Shown: positions 1-8,398 of the stretch, in pieces
How positions within the stretch are numbered: the first letter of the stretch is position 1
Layout: the number at the start of each line of letters is the position of its first letter
Program-made: the position numbers and the translations under genes
DNA from: an uncultured Bacteroidales bacterium
Lineage (GTDB): Bacteria; Bacteroidota; Bacteroidia; Bacteroidales; UBA932
Reading direction: 5' to 3'
Assembly (NCBI GenBank): GCA_949300335.1
Contig: CASGDV010000017.1
Span: forward strand, 1 to 40,000
Length of the DNA: 40,000 nucleotides
The notes under the pieces: model-generated
The model's database searches: none
What the model saw: only the letters and a program-made list of their open reading frames with translations
What the model was told of the DNA's origin: nothing

Positions 1-777
1 TCCGTCACACACCTGCTGCCAATGTTCCCGCGAAGCTTTGTCATCGGTCATGGCCAGAAAATCGTCTATTGCCAGAACGAACATCGCATTGTCATAAATA
101 TCTATGCTGTAATGGGTATTCTCGTCAATCTCCACTCCCCACTCATGTTCCGGCTGCACATCGCCCCAGTCTGCCGTCGTCGCACCTATGAGAAGTCCGT
201 ATTCCGCACTGTATTTTTCATTGAGAAGATATCGCAAAGCCCACTCAAGTCTTTCCCTGACTGTTTTTCCGGCGACAGTTTCATCGAGGTAGGCATAGTC
301 TCCGCTCTTTTCCACATACTGATATACAGCCTGGACCAGAGATGCTTCCTGGTCGGTCTCTACGGTATTCTTATGGGCCGCATAATCAGGAGCATATTCG
401 GAAAGGCGGTATTTATATCCGGAAGGATTGTCCAGATCAGCCTTGTCTATTCCTATATAGCCGTCCACTATATCTCCTGTCCTTCCCTGAAACATGAAAA
501 ACGTATTCAGGCTTTTCTTAATCTGATCTGCCGGCATGACATCCATAGCGGCTGTTATGAAAGTATTGAAATCCCTTATCCATACTTCCCCATAACCGTC
601 TCCGGCATTCAATCCGGAAGATATTATGCGATGGGCCATATCATATACAAGAGACATGGACTTGTCTCCCTTTATCTGTTCCTTCAAGTTTTTCATATCG
701 GTACTTCCAGATGTACAGGAAGTCAATATAAATGACACAAGCGAAAAGCCTGCGGCAAACCGTCCCAAAAGCTTCAT
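1..777 (-). CDS. Six-hairpin-type glycoside hydrolase lipoprotein, 5' part only
   Basis: An open frame of 259 codons runs off the left window edge, so only the N-terminal part is seen. It begins with a lipoprotein signal peptide (MKLLGRFAAGFSLVSF, lipobox LTSC with Cys about residue 23), so the enzyme is probably anchored in the envelope. The mature part has aromatic and acidic motifs seen in (alpha/alpha)6-barrel glycosidases of the glycogen-debranching/GH63-like kind: GYGEVWIRDFNTFI near residues 62-75, then ATTADWGDVQPEHEW and DENTHYSIDIYDNAMF. The acidic residues there would be catalytic candidates. An in-frame ATG lies 30 bases upstream (807), but the signal peptide favours 777. It follows the GH92 gene on the same strand, with a terminator between, so it is probably a separate unit with a related glycan role. 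The exact GH family is not recognised. Confidence 0.7.
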   Translation of the reverse strand, partial: MKLLGRFAAGFSLVSFILTSCTSGSTDMKNLKEQIKGDKSMSLVYDMAHRIISSGLNAGDGYGEVWIRDFNTFITAAMDVMPADQIKKSLNTFFMFQGRTGDIVDGYIGIDKADLDNPSGYKYRLSEYAPDYAAHKNTVETDQEASLVQAVYQYVEKSGDYAYLDETVAGKTVRERLEWALRYLLNEKYSAEYGLLIGATTADWGDVQPEHEWGVEIDENTHYSIDIYDNAMFVLAIDDFLAMTDDKASREHWQQVCDG

Positions 778-849
778 TTCTTCAAAATTTTCAATATAAT
801 AATCCATTCCCGGGCAGGATATTCCTGCATACTCCGGCATATAAAAAAC

Positions 850-880
850 TTGAGTGCAAAAATAACATTTTTGCACTCAA
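850..880 (-). terminator. Rho-independent terminator after the GH92 gene
   Basis: A perfect inverted repeat has two 14-base arms (TTGAGTGCAAAAAT and its complement) around a 3-base AAC loop. On the minus strand it is followed by a run of six T. It lies 6 bases after the stop of the GH92 gene and before the start of the next minus-strand gene, so it should end the long glycosidase transcript. A weaker U run on the other side could also stop plus-strand readthrough. Confidence 0.85.
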
Positions 881-885
881 AACAA

Positions 886-3800
886 TTACTCTATACCCCA
901 GTTTTTATTCGGAGTGTCACCCATTTCCAGAACAAGTTCCCCTCCCTTCAGCAATTCCGCGGCAGGGAAGCTGAAAGAGTTGAGTTCCTTGCCGTTCAGC
1001 GTTGCCTTCTGGACATATATGTTTTTCTTTGAGGCATTGGCCGCTTTTATGACAAATGTCTTTCCCCTGCCGTAGCGTTTCCCGAGATCTATTACAATCT
1101 CCTCGAATGCCGGGCTGGCGATTTCGTAAACAGGATTCACGCGGCAGCCTCCATCCGTCTGGAAAAGACCGATGGACGTCATCACAGCCCATGCACTCAT
1201 CTGTCCCTGGTCCTCGTCGCCGAGATATGCATTTGCAATTCCGCAGCCATAATATCTTTCAAGGATGGATCTGCTCCAACGCTGGGTATGCCATGGATAA
1301 CCGGCATAGTTGAACAGGAATGCAAAATGCATTGACTGCTGGTTACCCTGAACTACAGGATGATCCCAATACTGGTCGTTAGGAGCATTGTATCTCCATG
1401 CCTCGTCCTGGTTGAAACCCCAGAGCAGCCTCTCCATGAAACGGTCCTTGCCGATTTTTTCCACCAATGCAGGAACATCCTGAGGAACAAAGAAAGTAAG
1501 CTGCCAAGCATTTCCTTCCACATAATGATGGTTGGCTCCGCTCCTGAAAGGATCGAAATCCTTCATCCAGTTACCCTTGCTGTCTTTCATGTGGCAGTAA
1601 CCTTCATCGCTTATCACATTCTTCCACCAGTATCCCCTGTCATTGAAAGTCTTGTAAATTTCATCATTTCCAAGAGCTTTTGCAAGCTGGCCGACCGTCC
1701 AGTCATCATATGAATACTCCATAGTATTGGAAAAACGTCCCAGATCATAAGGCACATAACCATGCTCCATATATGAAACCAGATCCCTGTTTCCAGCAAA
1801 TCCCTTGAACACCTTCTGAGCCGGAGTTGTCTGCATTTTCACAGCGGCTTCAAGAGCCTTGTCAGCATCGAAATCACGGATACCCATCTGATATGCACCG
1901 ACAATCAAAGGTATTTCATGCTCTCCGACCATGACAGGAATATAATTCAGTCCGGCAGGTCCCTTCGCCAGCCATCCGTTTGCATCATACATCGCCAGCT
2001 GTGATCTTACCCATTTGCCGCTCCATTCCGGGGTAACAAGATTCCAGAACTGATTCAGATTCCAGAAGGAATTCCAGAATGCATCACATCCGAGCATAAC
2101 ATCATTCTCGGGATCATTCACCTTCCTGATTTTTCCGTCAGTAGAGACCCATTCTCCGTTCACATCACTCCAGATGTTCCTGCTGCATATAGAACGGTAC
2201 ATATTGTTATAGAAACGGACCTTTTCAAGTCTGTCGTCAGTCTTGATTTTCAAACGTCCGAAAAGATCGTTCCATGTATCTTTCTGGTTCTGGACAACTG
2301 CGGCAAAGTCCCATCCGAAAGGCCCGGACAGTTCAGTCTCAAGATTTTCAGAAGCATTTGCCACACTTACCAGCGATATACCGGAACGTATCTGCACGAC
2401 CGGTTCCTTGCCCATATCAAAAGAAAGGAAGAGACCCGCTTCCTTACATGGACCGTTTTCAAGTTCATCCGTATTTTCGATAATCTTGTCATCGCACCAC
2501 GTACCCATTGAAATTACAGGCTTGTCGAATTCAAGAACAAAATGAAGAGTATAATCCTGTTCTGCATCGCTGCTCCATACTCCCGGAGAATACTGGCGGC
2601 ACGATCCTTCTATCCTGTAATCACTGACTTTCTTTACGGAGACGTTCTTCAGGGTAAAATCATATTCAGTCTGCGGATGCAGTTCCACAAGGACACGATT
2701 GTCCTTCCTGTCAGCAGGGAAAGTGAATCTTTCAAAACCGCATCGTGTAGTAGCTGATATTTCTGCCTTGATATCATAATCCGTAAGTTCCACGCTGTAC
2801 AGACCAATTCCTGCCGTTTCAGTCCTTTTGTCAATTCTTGAACGGTATCCTTCATCTGGTTTCAGTTCATCACCCACACGCACTTTCAGCGGTCCGTTGG
2901 AAGCCATGATGCCAAGTCCTCCCAAAGTCCATTCATGAATATGGCTGAAACAGCCTACGGACTCGAATGAAGGCTGATATCCTGCCTGCCATCCTGCATT
3001 CTGGTTGTCAGGACTCATCTTCACCATGCTGAATGGCATCCATGGTCCCGGAGCTATCATCCAGCGGGAGTGAGCAGTTCCTATGCGCGTGTCCACATAA
3101 TCCGCAAGTGTCTGTACTCTCTGCGGTCCTCTTTCTACCTTTCCCGAAGCGATGACCTTTCCGTCAGCCATTACCGAGTACGAACTGGTCTTTACCTTTT
3201 TCACAGCAGGCATCGGAGCTTCAAGCTGATAACGTCCTTTCTCTATTTTCTTTTCCATTATCGTTTTCCCGTCGAGCGCAACGGTCACGAGCGGAGAACC
3301 TCCGAGATATTCAAGGTCTACAATCAGCGGTTGTGACGCCGATTTTCCGCTGCCGAGCTGGTAATCCGCCGCCGACACGTTACGCACAAAGACATTTTCA
3401 GGAGACGATACCTTCACCCCTGACGGTCCCTCGAGCGATACGCAGTCAAACATAACCCAGGAGCCTTCCAGAACCGTTATGACAACTTCATTGCCGCCTT
3501 TCTTCAGAACATCGGAACTTACCGGCACCTCAATCCTGTAAGGGGTAGCTTCCGAATAATCTCCATAAAGAGTACCCTTTTCCTGTATAGGTTCCATCTG
3601 GTTCGGCTTCGGCTGTTTTGCGACATCATATCCGTCAGCGGAAAGCTGAACCTTGTAATCAAGGGAGTTCACGGAAATTTTCACAAGAGGAAGAAATTTC
3701 TTTGCAAAGTCGGATATATTCACAACAAGCATGTACTCTCCCTCCACCGGCTCGTTCTCGATGCCGAAAAGCACGTTGACCTGATGTGTCCTCCAGCCGG

Positions 3801-4059
3801 AAGTCGGCCAAGTGCCGCCCCATGTATCCGTAGGTCCGGGAATTATGTACGGAAAATCCTTATCCTCCGAAGATTTCCCGATCAGATAATATTTGTCTTC
3901 ATAACCGAAATCCTTTGCCAGAAACTTCTTGAAACCATCTGGAGCCAATGCAAATTCATCGGAACGGTTGTCAGCCTTTCCTATCTTCCATATTGTTCCG
4001 GAAGCATGGACGGCTGAAAACGATAACAGGCACACGGCCAACAGCAAAATTTTCTTCAT
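886..4059 (-). CDS. GH92 family alpha-mannosidase-like enzyme with extra N-terminal domain
   Basis: The 1057-residue protein has a signal peptide (MKKILLLAVCLLSFSAVHAS), so it is exported. Residues about 22-215 form a beta-rich module resembling the C-terminal carbohydrate-binding domain of rhamnogalacturonan lyases (PL4 domain III). A linker/beta domain follows to about 315, and the GH92 domain starts at LADYVDTRIGT (about 318). GH92 enzymes are calcium-dependent exo-alpha-mannosidases. Visible family motifs are VEGNAWQLTFFVPQD, whose Glu (about 848) aligns with the proposed general acid, and YLGDEDQGQMSAW, whose two Asp (about 948 and 950) fit the proposed base pair. The usual GNEP motif reads GNQQ here. 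About 1060 residues is longer than a typical GH92 (700-800) because of the N-terminal part. It is last before the terminator in a run of minus-strand glycosidases. Confidence 0.9.
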   Translation of the reverse strand: MKKILLLAVCLLSFSAVHASGTIWKIGKADNRSDEFALAPDGFKKFLAKDFGYEDKYYLIGKSSEDKDFPYIIPGPTDTWGGTWPTSGWRTHQVNVLFGIENEPVEGEYMLVVNISDFAKKFLPLVKISVNSLDYKVQLSADGYDVAKQPKPNQMEPIQEKGTLYGDYSEATPYRIEVPVSSDVLKKGGNEVVITVLEGSWVMFDCVSLEGPSGVKVSSPENVFVRNVSAADYQLGSGKSASQPLIVDLEYLGGSPLVTVALDGKTIMEKKIEKGRYQLEAPMPAVKKVKTSSYSVMADGKVIASGKVERGPQRVQTLADYVDTRIGTAHSRWMIAPGPWMPFSMVKMSPDNQNAGWQAGYQPSFESVGCFSHIHEWTLGGLGIMASNGPLKVRVGDELKPDEGYRSRIDKRTETAGIGLYSVELTDYDIKAEISATTRCGFERFTFPADRKDNRVLVELHPQTEYDFTLKNVSVKKVSDYRIEGSCRQYSPGVWSSDAEQDYTLHFVLEFDKPVISMGTWCDDKIIENTDELENGPCKEAGLFLSFDMGKEPVVQIRSGISLVSVANASENLETELSGPFGWDFAAVVQNQKDTWNDLFGRLKIKTDDRLEKVRFYNNMYRSICSRNIWSDVNGEWVSTDGKIRKVNDPENDVMLGCDAFWNSFWNLNQFWNLVTPEWSGKWVRSQLAMYDANGWLAKGPAGLNYIPVMVGEHEIPLIVGAYQMGIRDFDADKALEAAVKMQTTPAQKVFKGFAGNRDLVSYMEHGYVPYDLGRFSNTMEYSYDDWTVGQLAKALGNDEIYKTFNDRGYWWKNVISDEGYCHMKDSKGNWMKDFDPFRSGANHHYVEGNAWQLTFFVPQDVPALVEKIGKDRFMERLLWGFNQDEAWRYNAPNDQYWDHPVVQGNQQSMHFAFLFNYAGYPWHTQRWSRSILERYYGCGIANAYLGDEDQGQMSAWAVMTSIGLFQTDGGCRVNPVYEIASPAFEEIVIDLGKRYGRGKTFVIKAANASKKNIYVQKATLNGKELNSFSFPAAELLKGGELVLEMGDTPNKNWGIE

Positions 4060-4191
4060 TGATTACAAGTTTAATATGTTCATACAAATATTATCTGACA
4101 AAGTAAGCAAATCAGATTATATTATGCAAATTATTTTAGACCGTAACCTAATTACATCAAGTCAAGACCACCCTCATGTGTATACATACAG

Positions 4192-6192
4192 TCATTCCAG
4201 ACGATACTCTATTGTAAATCTGAATGAAACGCTGCCGCCCCACCACATTGAGAAATTAGTTCCCCAAAGATTGTTGAAAAGACAAAAATGCACCCCTTTG
4301 GACAGCTCCGGTTTTTCCCTGGAAAAGTTTATCGCATCCCTTTCACCTGCGGCTATGAGGAAAGCGTCAGGAGAGGTTATTCTGAACTTGCCGGAAGATG
4401 TGTATATATCGACATATCTGTCTATTCCATGCATCTGCCTGTTTCCTCCTGCAACAACATTCTCCAGATCAACTTCCTGGCCGGTTTTCTCGGCAACGAC
4501 CTTTATGATATCCTCCGGCACAAAAGACAGCCAATAGGCTTCCGTAAGACGGTTCTTCGGTTTGTTTATCAATGATACCGTCATTTCGACCTTATTGCGG
4601 GAAAGCCGTTCATATCCGATAACCGTATGCTCCGGATAAACACGGCTATCAATCCTTTCATCTTTTCGGAAGGAAACTTCGCATATACGCTCCTGTCCCT
4701 TTCCGGCCAGCCCTACCAGTTCGGCATCAGTGGATGCCGAACTCGCCGCGCTGTTTTCCAGACCGGGCTTACCGTTGTCCGCTATGGCCCAGTATACGTC
4801 ACTGGTCAGATATGATTTTCTGAATTCTTCATAGTCCGCTTCCGAAAATGTCTGGTAAGAAAGTTCCCCGAGTTTCATTCCGGCAAAGTCATAACGTCCG
4901 TTTTCATCTATTTTCCTGTTCTTCACACTTTTCCTGAAGTCTATGTCCGCATATTTTGCAGGAATTCCGGCAATTTTTTCCAGTTCGTCAAGCGCTTCAG
5001 CCTGCAATTCTCCCGGAAGAATATCGACAGCCTGCCATATATAGTCATCCAGTTCTTTCCATGACTTTTCCATTTTCATGAACTCAGGCAAGGCAAGAGA
5101 AGATGTGAATATGTCGAAATCATATTTGTCCCAATTACCCAGATGGGACTTTACGTCCAGTCCCCATGTATGTTCCGCAATCATCCCGAGCCTGACGGCA
5201 AAATCCGTCGCCGCATCGCTTCCCCTTGAGAGTTTTCCGGAATCGAGCCACTCCGAGAAAAGTCTGGACAAGGCCCTGTATTCCGCCATCCTCAAAGGAG
5301 CACTTCCATAGCCGTATATCCATGTATCCCCTATTTCGGATGTCAGAACAGGCAGTTCGTCCCTCACTTTCTCAAGTTCCTCAGCCACTTCATTGAAAGA
5401 TGCGGCAACTATGGAGGCTCCCGGATATCTGGCATGCAGTTCCGAATATATCCTGCGGACATCGGCAACCGTGTGCGGGCCATGATTGTCATTTGTGAAA
5501 TTTATGGAAACCACAGTCCTGCCTCCGGGAAGAATCATATCCTCGCCGTAGGAACTTTGGTATACCAGGATTATCTCGCTGCCGTCAGGAGACTTCCAGA
5601 TGCATGGTGACGGGACATCGGGATTAGCGACTGCCGAGTTGACCCCCACATGGAGCATTCTGATGCCGGCACCGGCCAGAACAGGCACGATTCCCCGGGT
5701 ATGTCCCGGAACATCAGTCATCTTCGCAGCAATCGTTTTCTTCGAATATTTCCTGTCAAGCCTTGCTGAAAGCATCATCAGTTCCTCATACATGTCTTTT
5801 GTCAAACTTTCGGATTCCACAGTATAAGGAACTCCGTTCCATACAATATCCCCTCGGGAAATGGCCTTTTCAAGCACTTCAACCCGTTCCGGGGAAGCAT
5901 TCCGGAGATACGCATCTATGAGCCATGCACCGGTGGTCCACACATAACGTTCCCCGCTTCCGGAACTCCTGAGTTCATCTGCAACCGCTATGGCCTTGGG
6001 GATGAATTCATCTATGTAACGCTGCTCGACGGCAGAACTCAGATCGGTAAATCCGATATCGAGATGTGTTTTGAACAGGACAAGGACTTTTTCTACTTTC
6101 CCGTTCCCTGAATCCGATTCCGCAATAACTTCCGGTTTCGGAACAAGGAAGATTGCAGACAGAACAATAAAAAAATATCTTATATTTTTCAT
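4192..6192 (-). CDS. DUF5054 family protein, probable GH38-like glycosidase
   Basis: The 666-residue protein begins with a signal peptide (MKNIRYFFIVLSAIFLVPKP), so it is exported. It matches the DUF5054 family from memory. The motif KTHLDIGFTD near residues 41-50 resembles the first His/Asp metal-ligand motif of GH38 alpha-mannosidases. MTDVPGHTRGIVPVLAGAGI (about 159-178) resembles their nucleophile region (Asp-x-x-Gly-His), and a later AEHTWGLDVKSHLGNWDKYD could supply another ligand. A metal-dependent glycosidase acting on alpha-mannosides is therefore a fair inference, but activity is not established for the family as far as I know. It starts 12 bases after the upstream GH92 stop and precedes a second GH92, consistent with one operon. 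Membership is firm; function is inferred. Confidence 0.8.
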   Translation of the reverse strand: MKNIRYFFIVLSAIFLVPKPEVIAESDSGNGKVEKVLVLFKTHLDIGFTDLSSAVEQRYIDEFIPKAIAVADELRSSGSGERYVWTTGAWLIDAYLRNASPERVEVLEKAISRGDIVWNGVPYTVESESLTKDMYEELMMLSARLDRKYSKKTIAAKMTDVPGHTRGIVPVLAGAGIRMLHVGVNSAVANPDVPSPCIWKSPDGSEIILVYQSSYGEDMILPGGRTVVSINFTNDNHGPHTVADVRRIYSELHARYPGASIVAASFNEVAEELEKVRDELPVLTSEIGDTWIYGYGSAPLRMAEYRALSRLFSEWLDSGKLSRGSDAATDFAVRLGMIAEHTWGLDVKSHLGNWDKYDFDIFTSSLALPEFMKMEKSWKELDDYIWQAVDILPGELQAEALDELEKIAGIPAKYADIDFRKSVKNRKIDENGRYDFAGMKLGELSYQTFSEADYEEFRKSYLTSDVYWAIADNGKPGLENSAASSASTDAELVGLAGKGQERICEVSFRKDERIDSRVYPEHTVIGYERLSRNKVEMTVSLINKPKNRLTEAYWLSFVPEDIIKVVAEKTGQEVDLENVVAGGNRQMHGIDRYVDIYTSSGKFRITSPDAFLIAAGERDAINFSREKPELSKGVHFCLFNNLWGTNFSMWWGGSVSFRFTIEYRLE

Positions 6193-6204
6193 ACCATAAA
6201 TTAT

Positions 6205-8355
6205 TTACTTCTTGATTGTTCCGTTTTCTGTCCCCCATGAGGATGACGGAACATCTTCGGTTTCATATTCCATCATACCTCCTCCGGCAATGTCATTCCA
6301 TTCAAGCCATGTAGAGTCGTAACTTTCACCGTCTAACCTGAGTGAACGGATATACCTCCCTTCGCCAGTCTTTATATTCAATGTTCCTTCATTGAAATGG
6401 ATCGAAATGTCGGAGAATTGAGGTTTGTTCAGGCAGAAAACAGCTTCTCCCGGAATCATAGGATACATTCCGATTGAAGCGAAAACATACCATGCCCCCA
6501 TAGTTCCGCAGTCATCATTCCCCGGAAGACCGTCCGGAGACGAGGAGTATGCCTCATCAAATATGCGTGATAATATATCTGAAGTCTTGTATGGCTTTCC
6601 TATAACGTTATATATCCACGGAACCTGAAAATCAGGTTCATTGCCTGCTGCGAAATAATGGTCGTCATACCCTGCATCTATCCTTACAAACAGGGAATCC
6701 AGACGGGCTTCCGCAGCAGACGCACCGCCCATGGTATCTATCAGTGCAGGCAGGTCATACGGAACCATCCAGAAATAGTTTTCCTTGGTGGCCTCCCTCC
6801 AGTCGGCATCTGGTGATTTCCAGCTCATGTCGTCATTGTTTCTTGAACGGAGCCAGTTTGTTGAAGGGTCATAAAGATTCCTCCAGTTTCCCGCCCTGTC
6901 GATAAAATACCGGCCCTCGCGGTCATTTCCGAGCGCATCAATTGCAAAACGTCCTATGGCATAGTCTGCCGATGTATATTCCAGACACAATGAAGCATTC
7001 TCTATACCCTTTTCCATATAGGTGGACAGGCCGGGACGGACTTCAATATTCTGCGATCTTGTTCCGGGAACAGTAGCACCTCTTTTCATGTGCTCATAGG
7101 CTGTCTTGACATCAAAATCGCGCCCGCCGAAAGCATATGTATTGGCTATTATTATGGAAGAGGGGTCACCATGCATGATTCCTGTCTCCACGTTTGCCAG
7201 AATCCAGCGTCCGAGACCGCCGGACTGCTCCGCGAAGTCCACAAGAGACTGCATCATATCTGAAGACTCCTTCGGATAAAGCATTGCAAGCAACTGGCAT
7301 TGCGTACGGTATGTATCCCAACCGCTGAATACCGAATATGCTGTCCTTCCTCCGGATACTTTATGTACATTGTAGTCCGCACCCATATATTCTCCGTTCA
7401 CATCGCTGAAAACGCTGGGATGAATCAGAGAATGATAAAAATGTGTATAGAATTGTTTAATGCGGTCCTCTGATCCGCCCTTTACTTCTATCTTTCCAAG
7501 ATTGTCATTCCACACTTTCTTAGTATCAGCAAGCACCTCATCGAACGTTCTTCCTCCATTGTCAGTTCTCAGGTTTTCCCAGGCATTCTCTACGGAAACA
7601 TAAGAAATCGCAACCTTATACTCTACAGTTTTATCTCCCGATGTATCGAAAATGAAATAGCAGCCCGAATTCCGGCCTCCTACCACAGCCCTGCCCTTCC
7701 TGAGATCTTTTCCGAGCCATGTCCCGGTTTCAATTGCAGGACGGCTGAACTCGGCGGCAAAGTATACCCTGTAATCAGTCCTGCTTCCGCAGAAATCACC
7801 GCCGTCCGCATATCCCTCGCAAGTCGAAGGAGATGTTATCTTGACTGAAGCATGGTTCACGAAAGTGGAACTTACACCGGAACCGATGATAACACTTCCT
7901 TGGTCAGAAGAAGGGAAAGAGAAACGCAGTACTCCGCTCCTCAACGAAACCGTGGCCTCGCATGAAATGCCGTCACCATATCCGAGAGACATGTAACCGG
8001 CTTCCGAACTCCGAATATCATTATATACCGGGAAAGAATTCATGTCATCCGGAGATACTGAAACTTTTCCCGAAAGAGGGATAACCGGAAAGTTCCCCAT
8101 CTGGGAACAGCCGGCTCCGGAAATCTGGTTGACGACTATGCCTCTCTGGGGAGAAAAGAAAGAAGGCGTGAGCTGAACCATTCCGAAAGGATATGTTGCA
8201 CCAAGGAATGTATAGCCGCATTCAAGCCCGCTGCCCTTCGTCCCTATCCTGGTATCGACCATGGCGGCATAATCCGTTCCGGACAGCTGTCCCGTCTGAC
8301 ATGAAGCTGCTACGACTGCAGCAAAAGAAATGATAATGCGTTTCAATCTGATCAT
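6205..8355 (-). CDS. GH92 family alpha-mannosidase-like lipoprotein
   Basis: The start at 8355 gives a 716-residue lipoprotein (MIRLKRIIISFAAVVAASC; Cys about residue 19). The frame stays open upstream, but that extension lacks a signal sequence and would overlap the preceding gene. The GH92 domain begins at AAMVDTRIGTKGSGLE and fills the protein, a normal family length. Motifs seen are YSVFSGWDTYRTQ, WREATKENYFWMVPYD (its first Glu aligns with the proposed general acid), AAGNEP and PGNDDCGTMGAWYVF. In the last, Asn stands where the neighbouring GH92 has the first Asp; both versions occur in the family. The enzyme would remove terminal alpha-linked mannose with Ca2+. It starts 44 bases after the ModF-like gene and ends 12 bases before the DUF5054 gene. 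Linkage specificity cannot be read from the sequence. Confidence 0.92.
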   Translation of the reverse strand: MIRLKRIIISFAAVVAASCQTGQLSGTDYAAMVDTRIGTKGSGLECGYTFLGATYPFGMVQLTPSFFSPQRGIVVNQISGAGCSQMGNFPVIPLSGKVSVSPDDMNSFPVYNDIRSSEAGYMSLGYGDGISCEATVSLRSGVLRFSFPSSDQGSVIIGSGVSSTFVNHASVKITSPSTCEGYADGGDFCGSRTDYRVYFAAEFSRPAIETGTWLGKDLRKGRAVVGGRNSGCYFIFDTSGDKTVEYKVAISYVSVENAWENLRTDNGGRTFDEVLADTKKVWNDNLGKIEVKGGSEDRIKQFYTHFYHSLIHPSVFSDVNGEYMGADYNVHKVSGGRTAYSVFSGWDTYRTQCQLLAMLYPKESSDMMQSLVDFAEQSGGLGRWILANVETGIMHGDPSSIIIANTYAFGGRDFDVKTAYEHMKRGATVPGTRSQNIEVRPGLSTYMEKGIENASLCLEYTSADYAIGRFAIDALGNDREGRYFIDRAGNWRNLYDPSTNWLRSRNNDDMSWKSPDADWREATKENYFWMVPYDLPALIDTMGGASAAEARLDSLFVRIDAGYDDHYFAAGNEPDFQVPWIYNVIGKPYKTSDILSRIFDEAYSSSPDGLPGNDDCGTMGAWYVFASIGMYPMIPGEAVFCLNKPQFSDISIHFNEGTLNIKTGEGRYIRSLRLDGESYDSTWLEWNDIAGGGMMEYETEDVPSSSWGTENGTIKK

Positions 8356-8398
8356 ATGCTGTAGAGTTTTTTTATTGCTTTGAAAAATTATCAGGAAC

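Noticed and set aside
22-735. Plus-strand open frame of 237 codons at the left edge
   Set aside because: The minus strand of the same stretch encodes a lipoprotein signal peptide and glycosidase-like motifs; the plus-strand translation has no recognisable features.
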